From Paratinospora sagittata (taxonomy: Eukaryota > Streptophyta > Magnoliopsida > Ranunculales > Menispermaceae), in NCBI GenBank assembly GCA_035771175.1, contig CM069600.1, forward strand, positions 525,501-589,500: 64,000 nt of DNA, in the 5' to 3' direction. The notes under the pieces are model-generated. The model searched no databases. It worked only from the letters and a program-made list of their open reading frames with translations, and had not been told where the DNA came from. Shown here piece after piece: positions 1 to 20,087 of this stretch (the first letter of the stretch is position 1; each line of letters begins with the position of its first letter). Position numbers and translations under genes: made by a program.

Positions 1-118
1 ATACAGGTCAAAACAAAGCTATGGTTCTTTTCAAAAGAAAAAAAACACTATTGTTCATCAATTCTACTGCAGGACCTCGTAAACATATCAAAATGAAATC
101 GACAATAAATGAACAAAC

Positions 119-3100
119 CTTGCCATTTTATCACCATGGTTACTGTAGGCTGTAAGGATGACAATAGGCATACCTCCAAGAATTGCATCATCGATGAAGC
201 TGTAAACAAAGAAGTAAAACATTGATGTTTTGCATAAACAAATCTACTAAGAAGAGTAAATCAGCAAGGAAAAGGAAGATGACAATGGACAAGCCTGATT
301 TACACGAGGCATATAAATATAATTACCTGAGTGCAGGGTCATCTATCACATGCAACCACAAGGCTATTACATCAGTGTTTTCAAGGCTTCGCTTAGGCAA
401 CGCCTAGGCGTTTTAGGGGCTCTGTGCTAGGCAGGCAGTGGGGGTTTGTGCAAATATTTAAAAAGTTTATGGGGGTCTCTCTAATTTATTTTTTTTTTAA
501 AATTAAAAACATAAACGCCCCCTTTCTATAGTAAACTCTCGATTCTTTCTCTCCCTAAGCCTATCCTTTCCATTTGCTCCGACCAAGAAACATTGCCGAA
601 ATCTCCAGCAACCGTCAACGACCCTCCGGCGATAGATATTTTAGTTTTGTACTTTTGAACCTTTTGGATAATATGTATTATGGCATGAATTAGTGTTTTG
701 TGGACATGATTTTAATTAATATGAAGTGTTTTTTATCATTTTATGAAAATTGAACATTTATTATAGAATATAGTTAGATATATATAATTTTGTATATAAC
801 TGTCCAGGGACTTATAATAATTAATTAATTATCTAGGGACCTATAAATAAATATGTTTCTTATCGCCTAAGCCACGTCTAGGCTTCGCCTAGGCTACGCC
901 TCGCCTAGATAGGGCAAATCGCTTAGACATCGCCTTGGCGCCTTGAAAACACTGTATTACATAAACTCTCACACTTAACATAAGGATAAAATATAAATAC
1001 TCAATTAGATTCAGTTTGTTAAATATAGGCTCAAGTTGAGACCTCACTACTCTCTAGGTAAGAAAACCAGCTTAATGGTAGTCACCTAATACAAAAGGAG
1101 AACATACTTGTTAGGTATTAACTCCTTTAGTCAAGTGCCAAGAAAATCCTTTGTCCTTGGTCCAATTATTGTGAAGAGGATTTTGACAATATTGATAGCA
1201 TATTATCATCACATAGCACCTTCAAAAGCATATGTCGAACGTGATTCAGTGATGAGATCCTCAATCAATCATCTCAATAAGACCATCAGTCCTCGCTTCT
1301 CACTTTGGTGACTTGGCTAGGATTGATTGTTTCTCACCATTCCAAGTGAGTTCCCTCCATCAGATGAGCAGCATCTTTGCAAAGAAATATAATTGGCAAT
1401 GGCACCTGCCAGTATGTAGAGGCATATTTCTCCACTAACAGCGTCCATGTTCAGCGAATAGTGCCCCTTTTCCTGGACTAGTATCAAAATACGTCTGGCA
1501 GCCATCAAACAAGGAAAAGTTGGATTCTGCTTACATTGGCCAAATATAATATGTGAACTAGTGAGAAAGAAGTTCAGGAACTTCCTGGCCTGTATTCATC
1601 AGACAGTAACTCCTTGTTTCTATTCAACTTTTGACTCAGACCAATAAGGAAAGTGACACATAAAAGGTGCCAAGTGATGACTAATCCAGTTCCCTTTAAA
1701 ACCTTACAAGGCCCATATGCTTGACCTTGTACTATGCCATTTGAAGCTTCCAGGACCAGTTGACCAAAATGAGAAAAGACCAAGAGAAAGTTCCTCATTG
1801 CCTATATAGCCCATAGAGCTTTTACAAGCTCAACTAGAGATCCATGTCACAGAACTAAGTTGTTGCAATTGGCACTTACAATTAATCTTTTATTCAAGGA
1901 GAATTATATAAATTTATTGAGTAAGAAATAATTCAAATCTAAACAACTCACTTTTCAATTCCAGGTCTCAGAGGTAGACCCTTTGTCATCACAAACTCTT
2001 CCAATGCTTTCCCCTGCCACAGAAAACCAGTAAGTTTTCTATTGTACCAAGAATTCTGCCTATATTGGGAGTATAGGTTTGAAGAAAATAATAAAAGGTG
2101 AAAATTTTGGTGCAATAATACATGTGGAATAAGAAACAAATGGATAATCCTATCATTTAACAAGGCACTGGAAACATAGCTATGATAAGAATTCTCGATT
2201 TAGATTATTCGGAAAGGACTGGACCAGAATATTCATGCATGGTTCATAAAACTTAGTTATTCCACGCATCAAATGAGAGCTTAAGATTATGATATCCAAG
2301 GTTTGCAGTATGACGAAAGTCTATTAATGTCAGCAGGAGCTTTCAGCTAGTTGGCTATCAAATCATATGAGATCCATAACAGACCAGACCCCAAAAATCT
2401 GTCCAAACTGAGTACAATATTTCAATATTCCATGCAATGAGCATGCTGACTGAGGTATGACAATGATACTGGCCAATGTTGAGCCATGAAAATCTCATAT
2501 TTTCTTGAGATCACCTCTTTGCGGCACTGATTTTACTTTGCATGACATAATTTATTTAGCTGCCTAAAATAATTTAGACAACATGAGTTTAGTGTAGATA
2601 CCCTCACAAATATAATCAGACTTACCTTCTCCCGCAGAACACTTTTAATGAATGTCGCTTTCTCACTAGTTGGCAATGAAGTAGGCCAGCCGATCTGCCA
2701 AAAATTAAATAAGGGATTAACAGATCAGAAGCATTATGCAATTCACAGTACCAGTATCAAAAACTCACCCTGTCAAAAAACAAAACCAGCATCGTTTTCT
2801 CATCACCTCCAGTCTTCCTACAAGAACATTTTTAGGCTTAAAACTGTTGTCATAATAATAATTTAGGGGCAACATTAAATTTCAAGAACTCATGCTGTCA
2901 TTTCTAAAAGTGAGCCAAAGTTCAAACTGAAAAGCAAGAAAATTTCCCTTTTTTTTATGAAAAGAAGAATGTAACCATAGATAAGTCAAAACTCGAGCAA
3001 AACCGAAGCAATTCATCTTGGAGGAAGCATATCAGCTTCTTTCCGTGCTTGGTTCACATACTTAAACACCAATCAATCATATCATAAGCACAAAGTTACA

Positions 3101-4642
3101 TCGAACACCTCAAAATTCAAGCAAGCACAAACCTTATTAGATCTAAATAAACTGGTTGAGTCCAATTGGCACAGTCCAATCCAAGTTTTTGAAATGCTGT
3201 GATATCAAGCAAAAAATATCAAATGGATGAATATTAGTAGATCATTTGATAAAACATTGGATACTTAGACAAGTAATAAAGTATTTCTGTGATGAACATC
3301 TAAGTGTCGATAATACCTGAGTTGAAAGCCTGACGATTTCCCAAGCGGTATACATCCATGAGAACCCTGAAGGGACAGTTAAAAAGGTATGCAAAGACAC
3401 TTCAGCTTTCAATCTCAACGTTATTCAGAAAACTACCAACAAGAGAAGCACAAAGTTACACTCGAAAGTAGCTGACAAAAATTGTTAACATGCAAAGTAA
3501 GAAGTCATTGACCGCTTCAGAGATTAGAATAGGAATGTGCTGAAATCCGGACATTGGCTACTACAACCTCAACTTGGACTGGTAGGCTGGTATTTAATCA
3601 AAATGATTGACGAGCAAAGTAAGAAATCATTTGGCAGATTTTTTCCAAATATTTGTGATGTCAAATGGACTCAGGTGAAAGACTGTAACCATTCAAATCC
3701 ACCTCACTCAGTCACCGAGTTTTCAAGTTGCTATCAATTCAAAATTTTCCAGATAAAATTCATAAAAAAAAAGAAGACGAATATTAAATCAGAGCTTCAA
3801 ACATCAAAACAAAATAAAATAATAAGAGTAAAAATTCAGATAAAAGACACTTAGGTCGAGACTCCACTAGTAAGGTCCAATAGTCCAAGTTCTAGAACCA
3901 TCGGAGCTTCAAACAACACAAATCAGACAAAAGACACTGAAATGAAATACAGAAAGAAAGAATCGAAGTGAATTTTCATCCTGCCCAGCCTTCCACTTTA
4001 AGAAAAGAAACATCAAAAAAATAAAAAATAAAATAAAAACCATAAGACTAAACATCAGATGAAAGACAGTTAAAAGTCGAAACTCCACTCAGTTCAAATA
4101 TTCCAAGTTCTAGAAACATATTCAAGATCAACCGCACATTGATTCCGGACCACTCATTCACCTAGTTGCTAATTCTCTATCAGCGCAAAGTTTTCCAGAT
4201 AAAAAAACCAAAAATAAGACGAAGAAGAATCTGAATCTTACAATCGGAGCTTAAGCTTGAAACAACACAATGATAACACAAGCACGACACTAAAAATGAA
4301 ACAAAAATAGACAAACGACAATAAAATAAAATAAAACTAAGAATCAAAGCAAAATTTTCTTAGTTCTCACCCTTCCACTTCGAGAAGAACAGAGAGCTCT
4401 TGAGACGAGTTCTGGTCGCGAACATCTCCGGACACAGAGCTCGAAGCAGCAGTAATCAAGCCTCTTCTTCTGCCGCGATTACTAAAACTGATCAGATTAC
4501 CACAAGTAACAAACGAAGAAGAAGAAGAAGAAGGAAATGTGATGGAATGAAGAGAAGTTTTGGGATTTTTGGTGGAATGGGATCGAAGAGCAGTGTAGAC
4601 GAGGCAGGAACAAGAAGCTGCTCCTGTTGTTTCCATGGCCAA
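119..4642 (-). CDS. CbbY-like HAD-superfamily protein, chloroplast-targeted (5' part; runs off the window)
   Basis: Exons by GT..AG and frame: 4642-4371, 3366-3317, 3196-3133, 2817-2769, 2694-2626, 2013-1952, 199-119. The last ends at a donor, so the C-terminus lies beyond the left edge. About 215 residues are visible. The Ser/Thr-rich first ~65 residues look like a chloroplast transit peptide. The body contains GVLMDVYRLGNRQAF, a cap segment (LGLDCANW, IGWPTSLPTSEK, PLRPGIENFIDDA) and HAD motif II (VILTAYSNHGDK). This order matches the plant CbbY-like HAD group of Arabidopsis At5g45170. Motif I reads LLEVEGVL where active HAD phosphatases have DxDGxL, so both aspartate positions are Glu here. 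Catalysis may be weak or absent; that is inference. Met codons lie at 4642 and 4636, and I chose the first. Intron 6 (1951-200) holds a hAT MITE. Confidence 0.85.
373..954. mobile_element. Non-autonomous hAT element (MITE) in intron 6 of the HAD gene
   Basis: The two ends are perfect 15-bp inverted repeats (CAGTGTTTTCAAGGC). They are flanked by an identical 8-bp direct repeat, TATTACAT, at 365-372 and 955-962. An 8-bp duplication with CAGTG ends is the hAT signature. The inner sequence carries inverted clusters of CTAGGCG-like words near both ends and no coding capacity. Length 582 bp. Confidence 0.9.
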
Positions 4643-6790
4643 CGTTAGAAGAAGATTTTTCGGTTCACTGAACCTGGCTCTGGTTCTGGTTCTGTTCTGC
4701 AGGTCCCCTTTTTATATGGGTGAAGTCACGTGCATTCCACGCGTAGCAGTTAAAGGCGGTTTTTCAGACTCGACCGGTTCGGGTTTTGTTGGGACAAACC
4801 GGGCGGTCTATACAATTATCTTATTTTTATCCTTAAAAAATTTATCTTATTTTTATTTTTTAAGAAATTATTTTTATTTTTAAAAATATTATTGGGTTAG
4901 GTGGGGTCAAGGCAAAATAACCCAACCTAATAAAATCTTTAAACCTAACGATTTTGAGTTGATTTGAGTTGGGTTGGATTGGGTTGGCCAGATTAATAAA
5001 CTAATATATATAATTGCATAATTTACTTATTAATATATAAATTCTAAATAATATTTTATAAAATTATTTGTAAGTCAAATGCAAACATTATAATACTTTT
5101 AAAGATGTTCATCTTGTTTACATCATAAAATTTTGGATAATTCAATCATGATAAGTGTCTATAGCGAAAATAATTAATAGAATAATAAGTATTATTTTTT
5201 ATTAGTTCGGGTTGGTTCGAATTGATTTTAAAATTCTGACTCAACCCAAATAAAATCGGATTACAAATTTTTAGACCCAACCCAAAAGGTACGAATTGGT
5301 CGGGTTAATCAGGTTAGTTGGTAGGATGAACACCTTACGTAATTTTTATTAAAATAAAATATTCTTTTTATCAAAAAAGAATTATATATTGATAAAGATT
5401 AAGAATAGGTTCCATTATAACAGAAATAAGAGAAAGATAATTGGAAATGACTTGAACACAGACCTATTAGATGTGTTTGTTAGGAAAAATGACATATTCA
5501 ATATTAACAATAATGTTAGAAAACATTTGAATACTCAAAATAATATAAATAGAGATAATCACCAAAGCTAACTATGTACCAAACTCTTGAAAAATAACAT
5601 CCACCTTAGTCAGCTCCAATTAATTGAGGATTATTTTTGTCATATATTTAATAAATCCAAATAAAGCAAAAGAATGAAGTATAAGATAATTTCTGAATAT
5701 TAGTTATGGTCGTTTAGATTGGCATTACAAAGTAAGTAATAACATATAGCAAACCTACGAGCAGTTGATTGATTTGCTCGGGACATTTGTTTCAAAAAAT
5801 AAGATCTCGATTTCGACTCTCCACTAGCATTAATCACCAGGGGCGTCTTCCACTCGAGTAACCATAGACCCTAAGAATTAATTGGAACCGAATAACCAAA
5901 CATCCTCATGTATCACAAAATAAAAAACATACAGTAAAGCAGGACACAAGATCATAAAAACTTCAAATACTTTTGAAATTCATGTACATATATGATAACT
6001 AATATTTATAAAGTTAAAATTCTTGACTCATAGTGTTAATTTTATCATAAATTTTTAAATTACTCATTACTTTTAATATAAAATTAAATAAATTTATATA
6101 AAAAATATATTTATGAATAATTTAGTAAAAATGCACTAATTTTTTTTTTCTATACTGCAAGTAATTATAAGACTTATTTTAAAAATTATTATTTTTATCA
6201 TTTTCCGCTCCCTTTTAACTTTTTTTTTGATAATTTTCAGCGTATTTTATTTTATTTTTTTTAATAACTTTTAACCCCATGTTACCTTTTATTCCTTTTT
6301 GTTAACTTTCAAATCCTTTAATTTACATGTTTGTGAAAAAAAAAAAAAAATTTACGGATGTGATCGTAGGCTAGTAATAACTAATATAAACCCTCGTTTG
6401 ATTTCTCAACAATGTACATACATACTGGTCCAGGTTTTAAGGCCACAAAGCCTAGTAGTTAAAATTTAAAAGGGACCACCTTCATCCACAAAAACAAGCC
6501 AATTACTTGGACCTCAGTAACTCCAACTTTATGCATTTCAGGTTAAATATATGAACTCTTTCACAACAAGCTTTCATAATTTCATCAACCCTGCAAAATA
6601 TTAATATATATATATAAGAAAAATTAAACAAAAAACTTAATGCATTAATCAGCTCTTTTGGATAATGGAAATATTAAAAGAAGTGATAAAAGTTCTTTAT
6701 ATGTGCACTATGCCTCAAATATTACTGAGATTATAAGTCTAATTCTGAAATATCTACATCTTGCAATTTAAACTATTCCAATTATGTAAT
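4643..6790. other. Intergenic, AT-rich; promoter side of the HAD gene and repeat debris
   Basis: The first ~170 bases are GC-richer and probably hold the HAD gene promoter, though no clear TATA box is seen. At about 4890-5335 there are many GGGTTGG/CCAACCC words in opposite orientations at the two ends, with AT-rich filler between. This resembles the element at about 30145-30562 and is probably an old MITE. The rest is AT-rich with homopolymer runs and no supported gene. Confidence 0.5.
5745..5895 (+). mobile_element. Possible tRNA-derived SINE fragment
   Basis: The segment has a box A-like stretch (GAGCAGTTGATTGATTTGC) and, about 35 bases on, a box B-like stretch (CTCGATTTCGACTC). It is GC-richer than its surroundings. 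No poly(A) tail or target duplication was found, so the call is weak. Confidence 0.3.
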
Positions 6791-6794
6791 CATA

Positions 6795-8873
6795 TTTTCA
6801 TAAAAAATAAAAAAAAATTCTATCCATGCCCATTAGCCATCATACTATGAAATATACAAGAGTGGTGCTTCAAGTTGATTTCGAGAAGGCATATAATACA
6901 GTGGAGTGGGGCTTCTTGGTGTCAGTTATGCAGGCAAAAAGTTTTGGTGATCGCTGGATCAGGCGGATAGTTGGATGTATATCTTCAGTTACTTACTCGA
7001 TAGTCATTAATGGGATCCCGATGGGCAAATTTAATGGTGAGAGGGGTCTTTGCCTGGGTGATCCACTATCCTCGTTTTTGTTCACATTAGTTGTTGATGG
7101 TTTGGGAAGATTGTTGACAAGGGCATGCCATTTCCAAGAAATCAGAGGCTTTACAGTTGGGTCCATGGAAATCATGATCTCACATTTACAATATGCGGAT
7201 GTCACTCTACTCTTTTTGGATGGTGATGAGGAAAATGTTGATAATGCCACGAAAATTCTTCAATGCTTCTCAATGTTTTCTGGGTTGAAGATTAATCTTG
7301 AAAAGAGTCAAATAGCAGATATAAACATGAATCCTTCAGTTTTGCTCCTTATTGCTGAGAGGTTGGGATGTGCTATTGGAGAGTGGCCTTTGAGATACCT
7401 CAGCATTCCATTAGGTGGGGATCCCTCAAACCACACCTTATGGAAGCCAATTTTAACAAACATCTCTAAAAGACTCGACAGGTGGAAGAGAACTTTTCTG
7501 TCTAGGGGCAGAAGATTGACATTGATTCAATTTGTGTTGTCAGCTTTGCCAACCTATTTTCTGTCCATGTTCAAAATTCCTGTTGGCATTGCGAGACAAA
7601 TTGAAAAGATGTTTAATTCATTTTTCTGGAAAGGCGTGGACTCCAATTGTCAGATGCATTTAATCAGTTGGAAGGAGGTTCAGTTACCTGTGAGTAAAGG
7701 AGGCCTTGGAATTGGGAATATTTCAGTTAGGAATATCACCCTTGCATCCAAGTGGATTTGGAGAATTTTGTCTGAAAAAGATGCTCTGTGGTCAAGGGTG
7801 ATCAGAAGTCGTAATGGAAATGCAGCAGTTGGGCAAGTGGTAGTAGGCAGTTTTAGACTCACATACAGAAGCCCATGGAAGTCCATATCTTCATTGCTCC
7901 TAGGATTCTACCCTTTCATCTCAGCGTCGGTGGATGACAATCTTACTTTTAGGTTTTGGGAAGATAGGTGGTTTGGGGACGAAAGTTTTTCAACTCTTTA
8001 TCCTCACATTTATCACCTCTCTACACTCCATAATCAGCCTATAGCAGCCTTTACCTCTCATAACCCACCCCCCTAGAGCTTTAGGTGAGTTTAACCAAAT
8101 GTTGTCTAGTTTAGAGGCATTTTCCTTTCACAAAGCCATGACCATTTTCGGTGGACACTGGACCCATCAGGTAAATTCTCTTGTAAATCATATTTTGATG
8201 CCCTCACCAATAATGACTCTTTACTAGATTTTACCCATGCCCCTCACATTTGGGTCGTTACTGGCACATAAAAAGATTAATACGGGCGATATGTTACAAA
8301 GACGCTTTCCCTATGCTTGCTTGTCTCCGTCTTGTTGCTTTTTATGTTTGCAGGAGAATGAAAATCCAGATCATTTGTTCTTCCTTTGCCCAGTAGCGAG
8401 GTATATGTGGGCAAAATGGTCTTCTTTTTCTAAAAGAAAAGTTCGGGTGCCTAGGAGCTGTGAGGAAGGGTTGACATCACTCCTTTATAGTTCATCACCT
8501 AGTAATGAAAAAGAGGTTGGGATGATGGCGTCATTGGCAACTATATGGTCTCTTTGGATTGAGAGGAATCCAGGTTGTGGGATGATATTAGATTGCTAGC
8601 TTGTTCTTGGGTAATAGCCTCTCCTTGTGCAAATGGATACTCCATTTTGCAATGGCGGAGAGATTGAGCAGCTTATTTGTAACTATGTTTTTGTACCTAT
8701 GTGAGTATATGTAAATGGTAGTCACAGGTAGCTAAAAATCAAGATATTAGGTAGGGAGTGTAGTTTGCTCTAGTGGTGGGCTGAGCGTCTCTTGTGCTTG
8801 GCTGTAGTTTGTATTAAATTCTTACTTCATACATATATATCATACATTTTGTTTCTTTCCCAATAAAAAAAGA
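6795..8873 (+). mobile_element. 5'-truncated non-LTR retrotransposon (LINE)
   Basis: The element keeps the C-terminal two-thirds of a plant LINE ORF2 (reverse transcriptase, linker, zf-RVT domain), a 3' UTR and a terminal AATAAAAAAA tail near 8863-8872. Possible target duplications are TATGTAATCA before it (about 6783) and TATATAATCA after it (about 8875), with one mismatch. It lies convergent to KRR1, about 190 bases past the KRR1 stop codon. Confidence 0.85.
6826..8599 (+). pseudogene. LINE reverse transcriptase plus zf-RVT domain, broken
   Basis: Frame 6826-8076 (416 codons) carries RT motif A (VDFEKAYNTVEW), motif B (GLCLGDPLSSFLF) and motif C as LQYADVTLLF. The catalytic YADD box therefore reads YADV, losing one aspartate. 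The reading continues in another frame through a stretch around 8145-8260 (WTLDPSGKFSCKSYF-like). It then shifts again into 8237-8599, which has the zf-RVT domain (KKINTGDMLQRRF; CCFLC..HLFFLC zinc ligands; TIWSLWIERN). The frameshifts plus the altered YADD box mean it cannot supply active enzyme. Confidence 0.85.
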
Positions 8874-9065
8874 ATATATAATCAAAACAACAATTCCAAG
8901 AAACAGTAGAAGTTTGAACTATCTTCACCTTGTACTGTAAAACCCATTTACCAGCCAGAGCTCGGAATCAAAATACAGCTATTTTCGCCTGCAGCATACA
9001 ATTGCAGAAACCTTAAGGACTCGTTTTTACGGCTAGTTTTGTAACCATTAGGACTAGAAAATTAG

Positions 9066-16352
<7,287 letters not shown>

Positions 16353-16398
16353 TCCCTTCTTCTTCTTCTTCTTCTTCTTCTTCTTCTTCTTCTGCTTT
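16353..16398. repeat. (TTC)n microsatellite in the KRR1 5' UTR
   Basis: An almost pure run of TTC triplets lies directly upstream of the KRR1 start codon, so it reads as (GAA)n in the sense direction. It is probably transcribed as leader sequence. Confidence 0.85.
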
Positions 16399-16550
16399 CT
16401 CTTCTCTGTGACAACGATTCGAGTTCAACCACCGAAAACCTAGGGTTCTTCTTTCTTTTCTATTCAGTATTCAATTCCTTGCAAACAAAAAAAAAAAAAT
16501 TAAATAGGTTTAGGGTTCTGCATTTGATGAAGATTTGCGACGTTGCACAT

Positions 16551-17588
16551 AGGACCTGTTTGCCAGAGACTTCGGTAAAAGCGCTTTTCCCAATAGCGTT
16601 TGGAAAAGTTAATTAAACCTATTTGGTAACACATATTAAAATAGCTTTTGTAAAAATATTCTAACAAGAAGATGACAATTTACCCTTTAACAATTCAAAT
16701 TGTATAATCCATATTGATTATAGCTCAAGTATAATATAAATTAAGAATTTAATTATTTAAAATAGTATATAATCTTAACTTATAATTTGCAAATGAACAT
16801 ATGTAATTCGTGGATACAAAAAACTTTTAAAAAATGAAAGTTCGTACATATAGCATAGCTATTAGGGGTGTCAGTGGTTCAGTTTAGGTCGGTTTGATGC
16901 TCAAACTTAACCCAAACTAAACATAATCGGGTTCGGTTTGGTTTAGGTTGATCGGTTTAACCGAACATAATCGGTTTGATTCAATTTAAGTTGATCGATT
17001 TAAAATTTTAAATACACGTACATTAAATAAATTAAAATAGTTAATTATGAAATAATATATATGAAGTAATCTTAAATTTCCTAATCTATATTTAACAAAA
17101 TTAAAAAATCTTTACTATATAAGATAATTATATAATTCTTAGGACAATGTTTATATCGTAAAAGAATATTACACATTGACAAAAATAACAACACTTTTTC
17201 TATTACATTCGGTTCAGTTTAGATCGATTTTTAAAATTTCAAACTATAACCTGAACTAAATTTATCGGTTTATATTTTTTTTAAATCTAACCTAGATCGA
17301 ACTCATCAAAAAATCAAATCAAACTGAATCAAACACACCGGTTCGGTTTAATTTTACGGTTTGAGTCAACCCATTGACACCCTAATAGATGGTTTAGGTA
17401 TTTAAAAGATTATGAGTGTAAACAAGAACACCAATGATCAAACGCTATATCAAAAATGCATAGAGCACCCAAAGGTGCTTTATAAAACGCCGATAATTGT
17501 GTTTTGCCATCGCAAACTCATATAATGCCAAATGACTTTTCACCCATTTTGACGATTTTCCACCCCAAACGCTCCAAACAAGGTCATA
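16551..17588. mobile_element. Possible MITE carrying a second nested MITE
   Basis: The left end is GGACCTGTTTGCCAGAG. The right end, as its complement, is TGACCTTGTTTGGAGCG. Both inner flanks are rich in AAAGCGCTTTT- and AAACGCT-like words. The two halves (16551-16862 and 17386-17588) would be one element split by the insertion at 16863-17385. The inverted repeats are short and no target duplication is certain. Confidence 0.35.
16863..17385. mobile_element. hAT-like MITE with TAGGGGTGTCA ends
   Basis: The left end TAGGGGTGTCAGTGG matches the complement of the right end (TTAGGGTGTCAATGG) with few differences. The interior is AT-rich and flanked by GGTTCGGTTT / AAACCGAAC words in inverted positions. 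No coding sequence. I found no clear target duplication. Confidence 0.5.
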
Positions 17589-17770
17589 ATATACTATCAT
17601 GTGATAGTCAAATTTTTCCCTTTTTTCAAATGAGTAATGTTTGGACAACACTTGAAATACACATTTTTTGACAATTTTTTTACTCTGTATTTCACATTAT
17701 TTTGACCTTCATCAAATTTGTGTTACTTTTTTTTTTTTTTGTATGAACACATTTTTTCACTCTATATTTT

Positions 17771-19940
17771 GAGAACAGCTAGATAGACCCTATTAATAGA
17801 CTATCTATACCCTAATCACTAATACAATCTCACCTTAACATACATGTACTCTTCCTCCCCTAGACAATAACTAAAAAATTCATAAACTACCATTTTCCCA
17901 ATGTTATCCCACCCTTGTTCTTCTTCTTTTTTTTCCTTCATTTCTTCATCTCTACAACTCCTCCAAAACCCTAATTTATAATTTTAAAACCTATCATTTT
18001 CATCTTGTTATCTTAGTTGAAAGAATATTGGAGTTAGGAAAATATCGTTTGGACCCCATTTAGAGCGAATCGTCACTCGTTGTCTTCAAATTCTTTTTGA
18101 CATTTGATCATTTAAATCATCGGTAAGAAATGCATGTTTTAATAATTTTTTTGTTTGTTTGTTTGTTTATATTCAATTTTATTTATTTATGAAATATTTA
18201 TAAGTGTTTTTCAATGTGCTTTATGTAAAAAATAGAGAAGAACGAAGCTCATCACCATAAACAAGCTTCGTCTTAGGGCCGACCCTCCTATTAAATTTTT
18301 TTCATTACAGGAGGGTCGATCCTTTTATTATTATTTTTTTTCATTATCACATACCATGCACTGAAATATATTTCTTGACAATTTTGACATATTTTCACCT
18401 ATTTCCTACTATTTTTGGCGAAAGGGCACTATTTTCACTCGTTACTTTTATGTGGGCGTACGGGTGGGGTATGACATTACACCGTCCAAATGAACTCGAA
18501 CTGAGTGTAAACATGACAAAATTGCCATGAAATACATCTCAATGCAATATAATATGTGAAAATGAAAAAAAATAAAAAAATAAGAGGGTCGGCCTCGCAG
18601 GACCGACCTTCATGACGTTTTTTTGGAAAAAAAAAGCATTTTCATTCGCACATAACGAAAAATTACCTCCACATGACGTTCTTTCAATGACTACAATGTG
18701 TAGGGCACCTGAGGCTGTCGAGAGAAATGTAATGTGGCGTTGGAACAAGACTTGGAGAAGAAGAAGATGAACATTGGGGTGTTGGTGAGAATACGAGGTA
18801 AAAATTCAGGTTTTTTTTTTAATAAAAGGTCATTTTAGTAATTTTAATTGAGGGTATTTAAAAAGGGGCTTTTGACATGATTACCCTTCAAAAAAAATTT
18901 CACAAATGTCATCCCAGCACAAATATTGACCCATTTGCCCTATTTTACTGTTCATAGCATAGTTAGCGCGCTAAACAAGCGCCACATGGCGCAGAGGTAA
19001 TATTTCGTAGATGCCTTCATTTCATAATTTTTTTTTTTAAGTGAAGGGAATGCGTCTTTTCAAAAAACGCATTCCCTTCAATTTTTTTTTTTTTTTGAAG
19101 GAGAGAGGAAGAAGAACAAAATCATCTCCTCTACCCTTGTCTTTGAGTGTTTCCGTAATCTCCTCCTTTAACTAACATTTCTTCCTTTCTTCTTCTTCTT
19201 CGATTAAACAAATGCTCAAAATCTAAGCAACAAATTGATATAGGGACGTTGTTTTTCTTGTGACATTGAATACAAATCCAACCCTATTTTCTCAGTATTT
19301 AAGCCCATTTACACGCAAGAAAACATCCTTCTTCTTCTTATTCTTCCATAAAAAAATGCCTCCTATTCCCTCCATTCCCTTCCTTAAAAGATCTCGAAAC
19401 TGTCAACGGCGGCGTATGAGCCGACACTGGCCCAACCACCTCGTTTGCCGTTAATCGACTATTCCCGCCGACATTACCACTACAACTCAACTCCCGCATC
19501 TCCATCGCCGACGAAACTTCCCCCCTCCGTCCACACTGCCACGATCAGCCATCATGGATCTGACTCTCTCACATCCAAATGCACCTAAATTTGCATTCCT
19601 CCATCGCTTCCCCTTCCCCGATCAACCTTTTCCCCAGGGTTTCTTTTACAAAATGCTCGTTCACAAAAAAAAAAATTTTAAGGAAAGACGTATTTTCAAA
19701 AGACGCATTTCATTCACTTTAAAAAAAAATTACAAAATGCCATATTCCCGCCCACGTGGCGCTTGTTTGGCGCGCTGACTGTGCTACGAATAATAAAATA
19801 GGACAAATGAGTCAATATTTATATTGGAATGACATTTGTGAATTTTTTTTTAAAAGGTAATTATGTTAAAAGCCCATTTAAAAAGTCACATAAAATACGT
19901 GAAGTGGAGTGTAAATATAAGGGTCTATTTAGCTCTTCTC
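17771..19940. mobile_element. DNA transposon of ~1.15 kb split by a nested MULE
   Basis: Terminal inverted repeats are GAGAACAGCTAGATAGACCC and, as the complement of the right end, GAGAAGAGCTAAATAGACCC. They are flanked by an 8-bp direct repeat TATATTTT at 17763-17770 and 19941-19948. Without the nested element the length is about 1.15 kb. The interior (18250-18620) has repeated GGGCCGACCCTCCT / GGAGGGTCG words in both orientations. No transposase is recognisable. The 8-bp duplication fits the hAT or MULE groups. Confidence 0.6.
18865..19876. mobile_element. Non-autonomous Mutator-like element, probable Pack-MULE
   Basis: A perfect 9-bp direct repeat ATTTAAAAA flanks it at 18856-18864 and 19877-19885, as expected for Mutator. 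The ends form long inverted repeats. The left starts GGGGCTTTTGACATGATTACC and the right mirrors it. The match runs through CACAAATGTCAT, CAATATTGACCCATTTG-like, and GCGCGC..AAACAAGCGCCAC blocks, over roughly 150-230 bp per side. Between them, 19340-19645 is markedly GC-richer than the surroundings and looks like captured gene sequence, with a short proline-rich frame starting at 19353. I could not identify the donor gene. Confidence 0.75.
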
Positions 19941-20087
19941 TATATTTTTTATTAACATTTATTATAATTTTTTTAAAATAAATGGAAAAAATATTTTCAA
20001 ACTGAAAAAATAACAAAACCATTATTTATTGAATTAAGTTTAATGTATGAGTATACTTTACTATAAATCAAACAATAACCCAAAATG

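Noticed and set aside
4635..4883. Plus-strand frame overlapping the HAD gene start
   Set aside because: It lies opposite a supported exon and promoter, has no recognisable domains, and ends in low-complexity AT sequence.
19260..19778. Short plus-strand frames inside the Pack-MULE
   Set aside because: They may derive from a captured gene, but no start, splice sites or family could be recognised.
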